NCBI RefSeq assembly: GCF_031458325.1
Contig: NZ_JAVDYG010000001.1
Span: 2,046,001-2,110,000 of the forward strand
Length of the DNA stretch: 64,000 bases
Origin: Nocardioides marmoribigeumensis
GTDB lineage: Bacteria; Actinomycetota; Actinomycetes; Propionibacteriales; Nocardioidaceae
Direction: 5' to 3'
Made by a program: the position numbers and the translations under genes. Shown piece by piece: positions 16,748 to 24,818 of the stretch. Numbering within the stretch: position 1 is the first letter of the stretch; each line of letters starts with the position of its first letter. The notes under the pieces were generated by a model that saw only the letters and a list, made by a program, of their open reading frames with translations, was not told the DNA's origin and did not search any database.

Positions 16748-16758
16748 TGTGTGACATC
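16740..16758 (+). promoter_or_regulatory. FadR-type operator candidate F (SDR at 16815)
   Basis: Two overlapping elements lie across the pyc stop codon. One is TGGCATGATGT, in a 22-base context matching the reverse complement of the site at 24795 at 17 positions. The other is the perfect dyad GATGTGTGACATC (16746-16758). The location is about 57 bases ahead of the SDR gene. Confidence 0.5.
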
Positions 16759-16814
16759 TTGACTGTGACCGGTCCGGGTCGCCGAGGGTGACCAGGGGCC
16801 GCTGAGGAGGCGAC

Positions 16815-17537
16815 ATGCGCGGGCTGCAGGACAGAGGCATCGTGGTGACCGGGGCCGCCGGCGGCATCGGCGCGGCCGTGGTCGAGCGGCTCGTGACCGA
16901 AGGTGCCAAGGTCGTCGCGGTCGACCTCGTCGCACCGGAGCTGGACGGCGTGGTCGCCGCGCGCGCGGTCGACGTGACCGACGAGGACTCGGTCGCCGCC
17001 GCGTTCGCCGAGGTCGGTGAGCTCATGGGCGGGATCGACGGCCTCGTGGCCGCGGCCGGCATCCAGGCCTCGGGGCCGACCCACGAGCTCGAGCTGGACA
17101 CCTTCCGCAAGGTCCTCGACGTCTCGGTCATCGGCACGTTCCTGTGCGTCAAGCACGCGGTCCCCGCGATGCTGGAGCGAGGCGACGGGCGGATCGTGAC
17201 GTTCGGCTCGACGGCGGCGGTCTGCGCCGCGCCGGAGCTGACCTCCTACGCCTCCGCCAAGGGCGCCGTGCTCCAGCTGACCAGGTCGGTGGCGGTGGAG
17301 TACGCCGCCCGCGGCATCCGTGCGAACTGCCTGTGCCCGGGCGGGACGATGACACCGATGATGCGCGCGATCGACGAGCGCCGCACCGGGCCCGACCACT
17401 TCCGCGAGCGCCACCCCATCGGGCGCTACGCCGAGCCGGCCGAGATCGCCTCGGCTGCTGCGTTCCTGCTGTCGGACGACTCCTCGTTCGTCGTCGGCGC
17501 CGCCCTCATGGTCGATGGCGGCTACTCCTGCGCGTGA
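16815..17537 (+). CDS. Short-chain dehydrogenase/reductase
   Basis: 240 residues of the classical SDR type. The cofactor loop is TGAAGGIG (residues 12-19), DV at about 56 marks adenine binding, and AAAG replaces the usual NNAG. The catalytic residues are Ser in GSTAAV and the YxxxK of SYASAKG. It oxidises or reduces a secondary alcohol or ketone with NAD(P). The Asp after beta-2 (VVAVDL) favours NAD over NADP. It sits between pyc and the E1alpha gene, with candidate operators on both sides. The substrate is unknown; by context it could prepare or use an intermediate of the island's pathway. Confidence 0.87.
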   Translation: MRGLQDRGIVVTGAAGGIGAAVVERLVTEGAKVVAVDLVAPELDGVVAARAVDVTDEDSVAAAFAEVGELMGGIDGLVAAAGIQASGPTHELELDTFRKVLDVSVIGTFLCVKHAVPAMLERGDGRIVTFGSTAAVCAAPELTSYASAKGAVLQLTRSVAVEYAARGIRANCLCPGGTMTPMMRAIDERRTGPDHFRERHPIGRYAEPAEIASAAAFLLSDDSSFVVGAALMVDGGYSCA

Positions 17538-17563
17538 CAAGCGCTGGAGGCAGGACGTAAGAT
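17534..17563 (+). promoter_or_regulatory. Candidate promoter of the E1 operon
   Basis: GTGACA at 17534-17539 and TAAGAT at 17558-17563 are spaced by 18 bases and overlap the end of the SDR gene. The operator-like site at 17562-17572 begins within the -10 hexamer. Confidence 0.45.
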
Positions 17564-17572
17564 GTCATACAA
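17562..17572 (-). promoter_or_regulatory. FadR-type operator candidate E (E1 operon)
   Basis: ATGTCATACAA; its complement TTGTATGACAT fits TNGTNNNACNA except at the last base. The complement context CACTTGTATGACATC closely resembles AACTGGTCTGACATC at 42423. It lies about 20 bases ahead of the E1alpha start. Confidence 0.6.
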
Positions 17573-17592
17573 GTGACGAGAAGGAGAGCTCC

Positions 17593-18582
17593 ATGGAACG
17601 ACCTGACGGCGAGGAGGCCCTCGGCCTGCTGCGGCGCATGCTCTTGATCCGCCGGTTCGAGGAGCGGGCGGCCAAGCTGCGCGCGGGAGGGCTCATCCCC
17701 GGGTTCCTGCACCCCTACATCGGTCAGGAGGCCGTCGCGGTCGGCGTGTGCGCCGCGCTCGGTGACGACGCCGTGCTGACCTCCACCCACCGCGGGCACG
17801 GTCACCTGATCGCCCGTGGCGCGGACCCCGCCCGGATGTTCGCCGAGCTGTTCGCCCGGACCACCGGCTACAACGGCGGCAAGGGTGGCTCCCTCCACAT
17901 GATCGACGCGGCCCTGGGGTTCCTCGGGGCCAACGGCATCGTCGGCGGCGGCATCCCGCTGGCGGCCGGCGCCGCGCTCCAGCTGCGGCGCGCCGGCCGC
18001 ACCGCGGTCGGGGTGACGTTCTTCGGCGACGGCGCGAGCAACGAGGGCTCCTTCCACGAGACGCTCAACCTCGCAGCGCTCTGGAAGCTGCCGGTGCTGT
18101 TCGTCTGCGAGAACAACCTCTACGGCGAGTTCACCCGCCAGGACCGCCACCAGCTGATCACCGACGTGGCGGAGCGCGCGTCGTCGTACGGGATGGCCGG
18201 TGTGGTCGTCGACGGCAACGACGTGCTCGCCGTGCGCGACGCCGCGGCCGACGCCGTGGCGCGTGCCAACGCCGGCGAGGGCCCGACCCTGCTGGAGGCG
18301 AAGACCTACCGCCACCGCGGCCACTTCGAGGGCGACATGGGGCGCTACCGGCCCAAGGACGAGGTGGCCGCCTGGATGGCGCGTGACCCGATCGACCTGT
18401 TCGCCCAGCGGATCCAGGACGAGTGGGACCTCCCCGAGGAGGCCGTGGTCCAGGTGCGGGCCGAGGTCGAGCAGGAGCTCGACAAGGCGACCGCGTGGGC
18501 CAAGGAGCAGCCGCACCCGGTGCCGAGCGGTGCGCTGGAGGACGTGTACGTCGAGACCTACGAAGGAGCGGTGCTGCGATGA
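17593..18582 (+). CDS. 2-Oxoacid (acetoin/pyruvate-type) dehydrogenase E1 component, alpha subunit
   Basis: 329 residues of the thiamine-diphosphate E1alpha family. It decarboxylates a 2-oxoacid (or cleaves acetoin) and passes the acyl group to a lipoyl arm. The TPP motif runs from FGDGASNEG to NN in FVCENNLYG, with the expected spacing. RGHGHLIARG, YNGGKGGSLHM and TYRHRGHFEGD are also typical, the last resembling acetoin dehydrogenase AcoA. The ATG at 17593 follows GAAGGAGAG; an earlier in-frame start lies inside the SDR gene and is rejected. Its stop overlaps the E1beta start (ATGA). By context it is the alpha half of a pathway-specific E1. Confidence 0.92.
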   Translation: MERPDGEEALGLLRRMLLIRRFEERAAKLRAGGLIPGFLHPYIGQEAVAVGVCAALGDDAVLTSTHRGHGHLIARGADPARMFAELFARTTGYNGGKGGSLHMIDAALGFLGANGIVGGGIPLAAGAALQLRRAGRTAVGVTFFGDGASNEGSFHETLNLAALWKLPVLFVCENNLYGEFTRQDRHQLITDVAERASSYGMAGVVVDGNDVLAVRDAAADAVARANAGEGPTLLEAKTYRHRGHFEGDMGRYRPKDEVAAWMARDPIDLFAQRIQDEWDLPEEAVVQVRAEVEQELDKATAWAKEQPHPVPSGALEDVYVETYEGAVLR

Positions 18583-19562
18583 GCCGGTTCACCTACGCCG
18601 ACGCCGTTCGGCAGGCCATTGCCGAGGAGATGGAGCGGGACGAGTCGGTCTTCATGATCGGCGAGGACGTCGGCGAGCCCGGCGGCGTCTTCGGGGTCAC
18701 CAAGGGCCTCTGGGAGCAGTTCGGCCCGGACCGCCTGTGGGACACCCCGATCTCCGAGGAGGCGATCGTCGGCGCGGCCGTCGGTGCCGCACTGGTCGGC
18801 GGCCGCCCGATCGCCGAGATCATGTTCGGCGACTTCGTCACGCTGGCGATGGACATGATCGTCAACCAGGCAGCCAAGATCCACTACATGACCGGCGGTC
18901 GGCTCTCGGCTCCCATGGTGGTGCGGATGGTGACCGGCACCGCTGGCTCGACGGCCGCCCAGCACTCCCAGAGCCTCGAGTCGTGGTTCGTCCACGTGCC
19001 CGGGCTCAAAGTGGTCGCGCCCAGCACGCCCGAGGACGCCAAGGGCCTGCTCCGCAGCGCGATCCGCGACCCCGACCCGGTCATCTACTTCGAGCACAAG
19101 CAGCTCTACGGCGGTCGGGGCGGCCCTGCCGGCGACGTCGTCCAGGTCGAGCCCATCCCCTTCGGGGTCGGCCGGGTCCACCGGGAAGGTGAGCACGTCA
19201 CGATCGTGTCCTACCTCAAGACCCTGCACCACGCCCTCGCGGCCGCCGAGGCCCTCGCGGAGGAGGGCATCTCGTGCGAGGTCTGGGACCCCCGGACACT
19301 GGTCCCCTTCGACCACGCGGGCCTCCGCCGCTCGCTGACCAAGACCGGTCGCCTGCTGGTCGCGCACGAGGCCGTGACCCGCGGCGGCTTCGGCGCGGAG
19401 ATCGCGGCCTGGGCCGCTGAGGAGTGCCACGACGTGCTCACCGCACCGATCACCCGGGTCGGCGCCCGCAACGCGCCGGTGCCCTACGCCCCGGAGCTGG
19501 AGTCGCACGTCATCCCGGACGCCGACCGCATCGCCGACGCTGTCCGCAAGCTCGTCGGCTGA
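18579..19562 (+). CDS. 2-Oxoacid dehydrogenase E1 component, beta subunit
   Basis: 327 residues with a transketolase-like pyrimidine-binding domain (1-175) and a C-terminal transketolase_C domain (about 200-325). The N terminus (TYADAVRQAIAEEMERD) and FMIGEDVGEPGGVFGVTKGL are typical of E1beta, and the Glu of GEDV is the TPP-activating acid. IMFGDFVTLAMDMIVNQAAK is typical too. It overlaps the alpha subunit gene by four bases, so the two are coupled and form an alpha2beta2 heterotetramer by family rule. The free lipoyl-domain gene follows 29 bases later. Confidence 0.92.
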   Translation: MSRFTYADAVRQAIAEEMERDESVFMIGEDVGEPGGVFGVTKGLWEQFGPDRLWDTPISEEAIVGAAVGAALVGGRPIAEIMFGDFVTLAMDMIVNQAAKIHYMTGGRLSAPMVVRMVTGTAGSTAAQHSQSLESWFVHVPGLKVVAPSTPEDAKGLLRSAIRDPDPVIYFEHKQLYGGRGGPAGDVVQVEPIPFGVGRVHREGEHVTIVSYLKTLHHALAAAEALAEEGISCEVWDPRTLVPFDHAGLRRSLTKTGRLLVAHEAVTRGGFGAEIAAWAAEECHDVLTAPITRVGARNAPVPYAPELESHVIPDADRIADAVRKLVG

Positions 19563-19591
19563 GCGCCGGCACCGACCCGCAAGGAGCAAGC

Positions 19592-19861
19592 ATGGCAACG
19601 ACCTACCCGATGCCCCAGTGGGGGATCACGATGGAAGAGGGCACGGTCACCGAATGGATCGCCCAGCCCGGTGACAAGGTCGCCGAGGGCGACGTCCTCG
19701 CCGTGGTCTCGACCGACAAGATCGACGTCGACTTCGAGTCGCCCGTGGCCGGGATCGTCGCGGCCCACCTCGCCCAGGAGGGCCAGACGGTCCTCTGCGG
19801 CGGTGATCTGGTCGTCATCGCCAGCGACGAGGCGGACCTGGCCGACTATGAGGCCTCCTAG
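19592..19861 (+). CDS. Free-standing lipoyl domain protein
   Basis: 89 residues made of a single biotinyl/lipoyl domain. Beta strands flank VVSTDKIDVDFESPVAG, in which the Lys of DKI is the lipoylation site; E2 enzymes usually have DKA. It ends just after the domain, so there is no E1/E3-binding domain and no acyltransferase core. An ATG with AAGGAG seven bases upstream marks the start. It lies directly behind the E1 subunits. I infer that it is the mobile acyl carrier between E1, the separate E2 core (23529-24281) and E3 (40198-41595). It resembles E2 lipoyl domains, not GcvH. Confidence 0.88.
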   Translation: MATTYPMPQWGITMEEGTVTEWIAQPGDKVAEGDVLAVVSTDKIDVDFESPVAGIVAAHLAQEGQTVLCGGDLVVIASDEADLADYEAS

Positions 19862-19923
19862 CCGCCGGAGAGCCCACCCCGAGCGCGGGGGCCGAGTCGT
19901 GCCATTCTGGAGAGGAGCTGGTC

Positions 19924-20709
19924 GTGACGACCGGCAATGACGCGGGCCCGATCTTCACCACGGTGAAGCGGGTCAGCCCCACCCACCAGGTGCGTGAGCA
20001 GCTGCTCGCGGCCATCCAGCGCGGGGACTACGGGCCCGGTGCTGCCATCCCTTCCGAGCGGGTCCTGTGCGAGACCTTCGGCGTCAGCCGGGTCAGCGTG
20101 CGCGAGGCGATCGCCGGGCTGGAGTCGATGGGACTGATCCGCGTCGAGCACGGCCGGGGGGCCTTCGTCCGCGAGTCGGTCAACCAGTCGTTCATGCGCC
20201 CGTTCGGCAGGTACCTCGAGGAGCACCGCGGTGAGCTGCTGGAGCTGATCAAGGTCCGAGGCGCCCTCGACGAGCTCGCGGTCGCCGAGGCGACCGAGCA
20301 CGCCGATGCCGTCGGCCTGGACCGGCTGCAGGCGGCCAACGACGCGTTCGGCGAGGCGGTCGACGCCGGTCGCGACGACGTCGACGTCGCGCGGTGCGAC
20401 GTGACCTTCCACCTCACCATCGCCGAGCTGGCCGGCGGCGTCCTGCTGCCCCCGCTGGTGCGCGAGCTCAACGGGGTGCTCGGGGAGTCGCGCCTGCTCA
20501 TGCTGGCCCGGCCGGGACAGCGCGAGCGCTCGGTGGCCGAGCACCAGGCGATCATCGACGCGCTGGTCGCCCGCGACGTCGTCGCCGCGCGCCGGGCGGT
20601 GCGCAAGCACCTCGAGCCGATTCGCGACTGGCTGTTGGAGTCCGCCCAGGAGACGGCCCAGGAGTCGGCCCAGGAGTCGGCCCAGGGGTCCGAGGAGACC
20701 CCGGACTGA
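19924..20709 (+). CDS. FadR/GntR-family transcriptional regulator 2
   Basis: 261 residues, closely related to regulator 1 (12505-13245). Both share VKRVSPTH.VREQLLAAI, then PSER.LCE.FGVSRVSVREAIAGLE in the winged helix. An FCD-type helical domain follows, with FHLTIAELAG and VAEHQAIIDAL. The C-terminal tail has four AQE(S/T)-like units from a 12-bp repeat and looks disordered. A GTG start follows GGAGAGGAG. It is the last gene of the E1-lipoyl group. With two near-equal recognition helices, the paralogues could compete for, or co-occupy, the operators of the island, each answering to a different intermediate. Confidence 0.9.
   Translation: MTTGNDAGPIFTTVKRVSPTHQVREQLLAAIQRGDYGPGAAIPSERVLCETFGVSRVSVREAIAGLESMGLIRVEHGRGAFVRESVNQSFMRPFGRYLEEHRGELLELIKVRGALDELAVAEATEHADAVGLDRLQAANDAFGEAVDAGRDDVDVARCDVTFHLTIAELAGGVLLPPLVRELNGVLGESRLLMLARPGQRERSVAEHQAIIDALVARDVVAARRAVRKHLEPIRDWLLESAQETAQESAQESAQGSEETPD
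20644..20691 (+). repeat. Four 12-bp units in the tail of regulator 2
   Basis: GCCCAGGAGWCG is repeated four times, the last copy diverged, encoding an Ala-Gln-Glu-Thr/Ser tail. The units keep frame, so copy-number change would alter only the length of the tail. Confidence 0.8.
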
Positions 20710-20737
20710 CCGCGCACCGAGCTCCACACGGCGACCA

Positions 20738-20766
20738 GCCGGCTCCACCTCGCGGGTGGAGCCGGC
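20738..20766. terminator. Bidirectional hairpin terminator
   Basis: A perfect 12-bp stem (GCCGGCTCCACC with its complement at 20755-20766) closes a TCGCG loop. It lies between the stop of regulator 2 (+) and the stop of the convergent amidohydrolase (-). No T-run follows, as is common in high-GC actinobacteria. Confidence 0.7.
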
Positions 20767-20813
20767 CCCTGTGCTGGCCAGGCTGGTCGGGCCGGCGCGC
20801 CGACCCCCGCGCC

Positions 20814-22271
20814 TCAGTCGTACAGCGTGGTCGTCGTCGGCACGGCGTCACCCAGCCCGGCGCGGGCCACGATCGCTGCGGCCCGCTCGCGCGCCTCGGC
20901 ACGCAGCGCGGTCTCGTCGACCGTGGCGACCCGGCCCTCGGCGAACAGCGGGCGTCCGGCCACCCAGGTCTGGGCGATGCTCGCAGCGCTGACCGACCAG
21001 ACCACGGCCTGCACCGGGTCGGCGTACGGCGTCCACTCGTGGTGGTCGAGGTCGAAGAGCACCAGGTCCGCCTGCTTGCCGACCTCGAGCGAGCCGATCT
21101 GGTCGTCCCAGCCGAGGGCCGCGGCGCCGTCGATCGTCGCCATGCGCAGCGCCTGCCGGGCGCCGACCAGCGTCGCGTCGAGGCGGGCGTCCTTGAACAG
21201 CCCCGCCACCAGGTGCACCTGGCGGTGCAGGTTGAGGTTGCCGGCCGCGGAGACCCCGTCGGTGCCGAGCCCGACCTTCACCCCGGCCTGGATCATCTCG
21301 GGGTACTTCCCGATCGCGGTCGCGCCCTTGGCGAGCTTGAGCGAGGTGGAGGGGCAGAACGCGACCGAGGCACCATGCCGGGCCAGCAGGTCGACCTCGT
21401 CGTCGCGGACCGCGACCGCGTGGGCGAGCACGAGGTTGGAGCCGAGTCCACCTGCCTCGGCGACCCGGGTGATCGGCCAGTGGCCGTACTTCTTCTCGCT
21501 GACGCGACTCTCCTCGATGCTGGAGGCGATGTGGTAGGTCGTCCCGACCCCGAGGCGCTCGGCGAGGTCGCGGGCACCGACGTGCAGCTCCAGCGAGCAC
21601 GGCTCCTTGCCCTCGATGTTCACCCAGCACCGGATGCGGCCGTCGGCATGGCCGTTCCAGCGGCGCACGGACTCCTCCAGCGCCTGGAGGGCGACCTCGT
21701 GGTCGGGAAAGAAGTGGTGGTCGACCATCTCCTGGGACCAGCCGGGCGGGATCACCTCCGGCTTGCGGTCGGCGGCGTGGCGCCCGACCACCCCTCGGAT
21801 TCCGAGGTCCCCGGCCGCGGTGGCGGTCAGACCGGCGTCGTTCTGGGCGCCCATGTCGAGGAAGCACGTGGTGCCCGAGCGCAGCATCTCGGCGGCGCCG
21901 AGGGTGACACTGACCCGCTCGTCCGCCTCGTCGACGTGAGCGTAGAACGGCTTGGCCCAGTGGAAGACCCAGGCGCGGGTGGCCAGGACGTCGGGGAAGA
22001 CCGCGCGGGAGAGGGTCTCGGACAGGTGCACGTGGGTGTCGATCATGCCGGGCATCACGCCCAGACGTCGGCCGTCGACGACACGGTCGACCGCGCGACC
22101 ACCCAGGCGACGACGCACCTCCTCGGCCGGGCCGATGTCGACGATGCGGGTGCCCTCGACGAGCAGGGACGCATCCCGCAGGACGGTGTCGTCGCGGTCC
22201 ACGGTCAGCGCGAACGCGAGGTGGTCGATCAGCGTCCGCTGCAGCGGAGCCTCCTGGTCGGCGTCGGACAT
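20814..22271 (-). CDS. TrzN/AtzB-like amidohydrolase (deaminase/chlorohydrolase family)
   Basis: 485 residues of the amidohydrolase superfamily, subtype I with one metal. Metal ligands are visible: HVH in GMIDTHVHLSE, a His in YHIASS, a His in LAHAVAV and the Asp in GLGTDGVSA. The family removes ammonia or halide from N-heterocycles or deaminates S-adenosylhomocysteine/guanine-type rings. It is the only gene besides the SDR at 41606 that runs leftwards inside the island, and it is divergent from the M24 gene with operator D between them. The ATG at 22271 starts directly before the domain; longer starts would run through the operator. Confidence 0.85.
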   Translation of the reverse strand: MSDADQEAPLQRTLIDHLAFALTVDRDDTVLRDASLLVEGTRIVDIGPAEEVRRRLGGRAVDRVVDGRRLGVMPGMIDTHVHLSETLSRAVFPDVLATRAWVFHWAKPFYAHVDEADERVSVTLGAAEMLRSGTTCFLDMGAQNDAGLTATAAGDLGIRGVVGRHAADRKPEVIPPGWSQEMVDHHFFPDHEVALQALEESVRRWNGHADGRIRCWVNIEGKEPCSLELHVGARDLAERLGVGTTYHIASSIEESRVSEKKYGHWPITRVAEAGGLGSNLVLAHAVAVRDDEVDLLARHGASVAFCPSTSLKLAKGATAIGKYPEMIQAGVKVGLGTDGVSAAGNLNLHRQVHLVAGLFKDARLDATLVGARQALRMATIDGAAALGWDDQIGSLEVGKQADLVLFDLDHHEWTPYADPVQAVVWSVSAASIAQTWVAGRPLFAEGRVATVDETALRAEARERAAAIVARAGLGDAVPTTTTLYD

Positions 22272-22350
22272 GCCTGTTCCTGTCGCTTTCTCGTCGGCCG
22301 CCCATCCGCGCGGTCCGGAGATCGTTCGCGGCGAGTCGGTGTGAAGGGGG

Positions 22351-22378
22351 TTGACCTCAGTAGGTCGAGTCCTATCAT
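22351..22378 (+). promoter_or_regulatory. Candidate promoter of the M24-E2 operon
   Basis: TTGACC at 22351-22356 and TATCAT at 22373-22378 are spaced by 16 bases, reading to the right. The operator-like site at 22384-22394 would cover the transcription start. Confidence 0.5.
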
Positions 22379-22383
22379 ATCTG

Positions 22384-22394
22384 TTGTATGACCA
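22384..22394 (+). promoter_or_regulatory. FadR-type operator candidate D (M24 gene and divergent amidohydrolase)
   Basis: TTGTATGACCA is a full match to TNGTNNNACNA. Its complement context GCAACTGGTCATACAAC shares GCAACTGG with the sites at 28896 and 42425. It lies in the 139-base gap between divergent genes and could control both. Confidence 0.65.
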
Positions 22395-22410
22395 GTTGCA
22401 AGGAGCGAGC

Positions 22411-23529
22411 ATGACCCGTCCCGTCCTGACCAAGCTGATCAAGCACCTCGCCGACGAGGGGCTCGACGCGCTCGTGTGCGTCTCGCCGGAGAACATCGCC
22501 TACGCCGCGGGCTTCGTGATCCCCTCGCAGACGTTGATGCGGTGGCGCCACGCCGCGGTCGTCATCACCGCTGCCGGCGACGAGGCGATCCTGTGCGTCG
22601 ACATGGAGGAGACCACGGTGCGCGCGGCGCGCCCCGACGTCCGGGTGGAGGCGTGGACCGAGTTCGGCGGCGACGCGATGACCTCGCTGGCCGACCTCCT
22701 GCGCGAGATGGGCCTGGCCGACGCCCGGGTCGGCATCGAGCTGGGCTACCTCGCCCAGGCCTCCTATGCCCAGCTCGTCGGCCGCCTGCCGGACATCGAC
22801 CTCGTCGACGCCGACCGGCTGCTGGTCGAGGCCCGACGGGTCAAGACGCCCGACGAGGTGGAGCTGCTGGGTCGGCTCTCACGGATCTCCGACCAGGCGA
22901 TCCACGACGCGCTGGCCGGCGTGCGCGCCGGCGACACCGAGATGGACATCGCCGCGACGCTCACCCGCCGGGTCTACGAGCAGGGGGCCCAGCAGTTCAA
23001 GCTGATGATCGTGGCCACAGGCGAGCGCAGCGAGCTGCCCAACGTCGGCCCGACCTCGCGGGTCCTGGTGCCGGGGGACGTGTGTCGTGTGGAGATCTTC
23101 TCGGTGATCGACGGCTACCAGGCGGGCGTCTGCCGCACCGCGGTGGTCGGCGATCCCTCCGCCCAGGCCCGGCAGGTCTACGAGAACCTCGTCGAGTGCA
23201 AGCACCGAGTGCTCGAGGCGATCAGGCCCGGGACGCGGTGCGCCGACGTGTACGCGACCTACCGCCAGACCTTCGACCGACTCGGTCTGGCCCCGATCTC
23301 GTTCGTCGGCCACAGCATCGGGGTCAACCTGCACGAGGCCCCCTACCTCGGTCCTCAGTCCGAGGCGGCCCTGGAGGAGGGGATGGTCCTCGGCATGGAG
23401 CCGCTGGTCTATCGCACCGGTCACGGCTTCGGCATGCAGATCAAGGACATGGTGACGGTCACCGGCGACGGGTGCCGCCTGCTGTCCGACGTCACCGACA
23501 CCGACCGGCTCTTCCGGATCGAGGCCTGA
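22411..23529 (+). CDS. M24 (creatinase/aminopeptidase-fold) hydrolase lacking metal ligands
   Basis: 372 residues with the N-terminal creatinase domain (1-130) and the pita-bread catalytic domain (about 135-372). Aminopeptidase P-type enzymes bind two metals with Asp-Asp-His-Glu-Glu. Here the first Asp position reads VEIF, the second reads QAGVCRT in place of the usual SDITRT, and the last Glu position reads QIKDMV. Only the His (GHSIGVNLHEAP) and one Glu (GMEPLVY) remain. That pattern is like creatinase, which needs no metal and cleaves a C-N bond of creatine; ectoine hydrolase is a related alternative. The ATG has AAGGAG upstream. The E2 gene follows with a one-base overlap. Confidence 0.82.
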   Translation: MTRPVLTKLIKHLADEGLDALVCVSPENIAYAAGFVIPSQTLMRWRHAAVVITAAGDEAILCVDMEETTVRAARPDVRVEAWTEFGGDAMTSLADLLREMGLADARVGIELGYLAQASYAQLVGRLPDIDLVDADRLLVEARRVKTPDEVELLGRLSRISDQAIHDALAGVRAGDTEMDIAATLTRRVYEQGAQQFKLMIVATGERSELPNVGPTSRVLVPGDVCRVEIFSVIDGYQAGVCRTAVVGDPSAQARQVYENLVECKHRVLEAIRPGTRCADVYATYRQTFDRLGLAPISFVGHSIGVNLHEAPYLGPQSEAALEEGMVLGMEPLVYRTGHGFGMQIKDMVTVTGDGCRLLSDVTDTDRLFRIEA

Positions 23530-24281
23530 TGACCGTCCAGCCGGAGACCCACACGACGGAGAAGGTGAGCCGGGTCCGTCGGGTCATCGCCCAGCGGATG
23601 AGCGAGAGCCTGCGCTCGACCGCCCAGCTGACCAGCGTCGTGGAGGCGGACCTGTCGGCGGTCATGGAGGCCCGTCGACGGTCCGGCGCGGCGTTCCGCG
23701 AGCGGCACGGGGTCTCGCTCTCGCCGTTCGCGGTGGTCGCCCGGGCCGCCCTCGACGTCATCGCGGACCACCCCAAGATGGCCTCCACCCTGGACCTCGA
23801 GGCGGGCACGGTGCGCCACAGTGCCCTGGTGAACCTCGGCGTGGCCGTCGACACCCCCGAGGGCCTGATCGTGCCCAACGTGAAGTCCGCCGAGCAGCTG
23901 ACGCTGCCCGACCTGGTGCGGGCGATCGCCGACCTCGCCGACCGGACGAGGAGCCGCCGCCTCCGGCCCGAGGACATCGAGGGTGGCACGTTCACGATGA
24001 CCAACACCGGGTCGCGGGGCTCGTTGCTCGACACCCCGATCCTCAACTACCCCGAGCTGGCGATCCTCGCCGTCGGACGGGTGGTGCGCCGGCCCGTCGT
24101 ACGCCGCGACAGCGACGGGGCGGAGACGATCGCGATCGCCGACACCGGGTTCCTGTGCCTCACCTACGACCATCGCCTGATCGACGGCGCCGACGCCGCC
24201 CGGTTCCTGGAGGACATCCGCACGCGGTTGGAGAGCGGGGAGCTGATCTCGGCGTCCGCGCTGGGGCTGGACGGGTCATGA
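23529..24281 (+). CDS. 2-Oxoacid dehydrogenase E2 acyltransferase core (catalytic domain only)
   Basis: 250 residues matching just the catalytic domain of E2. It starts near SRVRRVIAQRMSESLR and contains TPEGLIVPNVK and FTMTNTGSRG. The active-site signature is TYDHRLIDGADAARFL, with His and Asp intact. A normal E2 is 400-600 residues with one to three lipoyl domains and a peripheral-subunit-binding domain; both are missing here. The free lipoyl protein at 19592-19861 probably supplies the arm. It moves the acyl group from dihydrolipoyl to CoA. It overlaps the M24 stop by one base and the VOC gene by four. Confidence 0.9.
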   Translation: MTVQPETHTTEKVSRVRRVIAQRMSESLRSTAQLTSVVEADLSAVMEARRRSGAAFRERHGVSLSPFAVVARAALDVIADHPKMASTLDLEAGTVRHSALVNLGVAVDTPEGLIVPNVKSAEQLTLPDLVRAIADLADRTRSRRLRPEDIEGGTFTMTNTGSRGSLLDTPILNYPELAILAVGRVVRRPVVRRDSDGAETIAIADTGFLCLTYDHRLIDGADAARFLEDIRTRLESGELISASALGLDGS

Positions 24282-24757
24282 GCACGGGACCGGAGCACCG
24301 CCTCGACCACGTGGGGATCGTGGTGCCTTCCCTCGACGACGCGATCGAGTTCTTCGCCGAGCACCTCGGCGCGCGGGTGGAGTTCTTGATGGACCCCTTC
24401 GAGGACCCGACCGGCGCAGCCCCGGCCCGCTTGGGGGCGGCCCACGGACGGTCGTTCGCGCTCGGCATGCTGCGCCTGGGGAACGCCCGGCTCGAGCTGC
24501 TGCAGTGGTGGCCCCCGCACGACGCTCCTGCCTCTCCCGCCGACGGCGTGGGCGGCGTGCACGTCGCGGTGGAGGTGGCCGACGTGCCGGCGGCTCTCGC
24601 ACGGCTGCGCGCGGTCCCCGGGGTGCGGGTCCTCGGCGAGCCGGCCACCTTCCGTGGCGGGCAGACCCCGAACCTGGTCAATGCCTTCGTCACGACACCG
24701 TGGGGACTGCTGGTCGAGCTGCTGACCTGGCTCGGTCCCGATGAAACCGACGTGTGA
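24278..24757 (+). CDS. VOC-family (methylmalonyl-CoA epimerase/glyoxalase-like) protein
   Basis: 159 residues with two beta-alpha-beta-beta-beta modules of the vicinal oxygen chelate fold. Metal ligand positions are the His in LDHVGIVV, the Glu in ARLELLQW, the His in GGVHVAVEV and the Glu in LLVELL. That is the H-E-H-E set typical of epimerases and glyoxalases. The LDHVGIVVPSLDDAIEFF start resembles methylmalonyl-CoA epimerase, but the substrate is unproven. It overlaps the E2 stop by ATGA and is thus coupled to it. It may rearrange or epimerise the product of the complex. Confidence 0.8.
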   Translation: MSTGPEHRLDHVGIVVPSLDDAIEFFAEHLGARVEFLMDPFEDPTGAAPARLGAAHGRSFALGMLRLGNARLELLQWWPPHDAPASPADGVGGVHVAVEVADVPAALARLRAVPGVRVLGEPATFRGGQTPNLVNAFVTTPWGLLVELLTWLGPDETDV

Positions 24758-24785
24758 CCCTTGACACCATGACAAGACTGTTGTC

Positions 24786-24794
24786 TGGTATAAC
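24786..24794 (+). promoter_or_regulatory. Candidate extended -10 promoter of the ABC importer operon
   Basis: TGGTATAAC combines a TG extension with the -10 hexamer TATAAC (24789-24794). TTGACA occurs at 24761 but 22 bases away, which is too far for a standard pair. The operator-like site follows immediately. Confidence 0.35.
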
Positions 24795-24805
24795 ACATCA
24801 GACCA
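24795..24805 (-). promoter_or_regulatory. FadR-type operator candidate C (ABC importer operon)
   Basis: ACATCAGACCA; the complement is TGGTCTGATGT in the context CACTGGTCTGATGTG. It adjoins a TATAAC box and lies 14 bases ahead of the ABC ATPase start. An outer CTGGT/ACCAG inverted pair (24785-24806) may mark a second half-site. Confidence 0.6.
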
Positions 24806-24818
24806 GTGAGGAGAGCTG

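Noticed and set aside
13316-17152. 1278-residue open frame on the minus strand opposite pyc
   Set aside because: It mirrors the pyc codons, is of low complexity (Gly/Arg/Asp rich) and has no domain; a GC-driven shadow.
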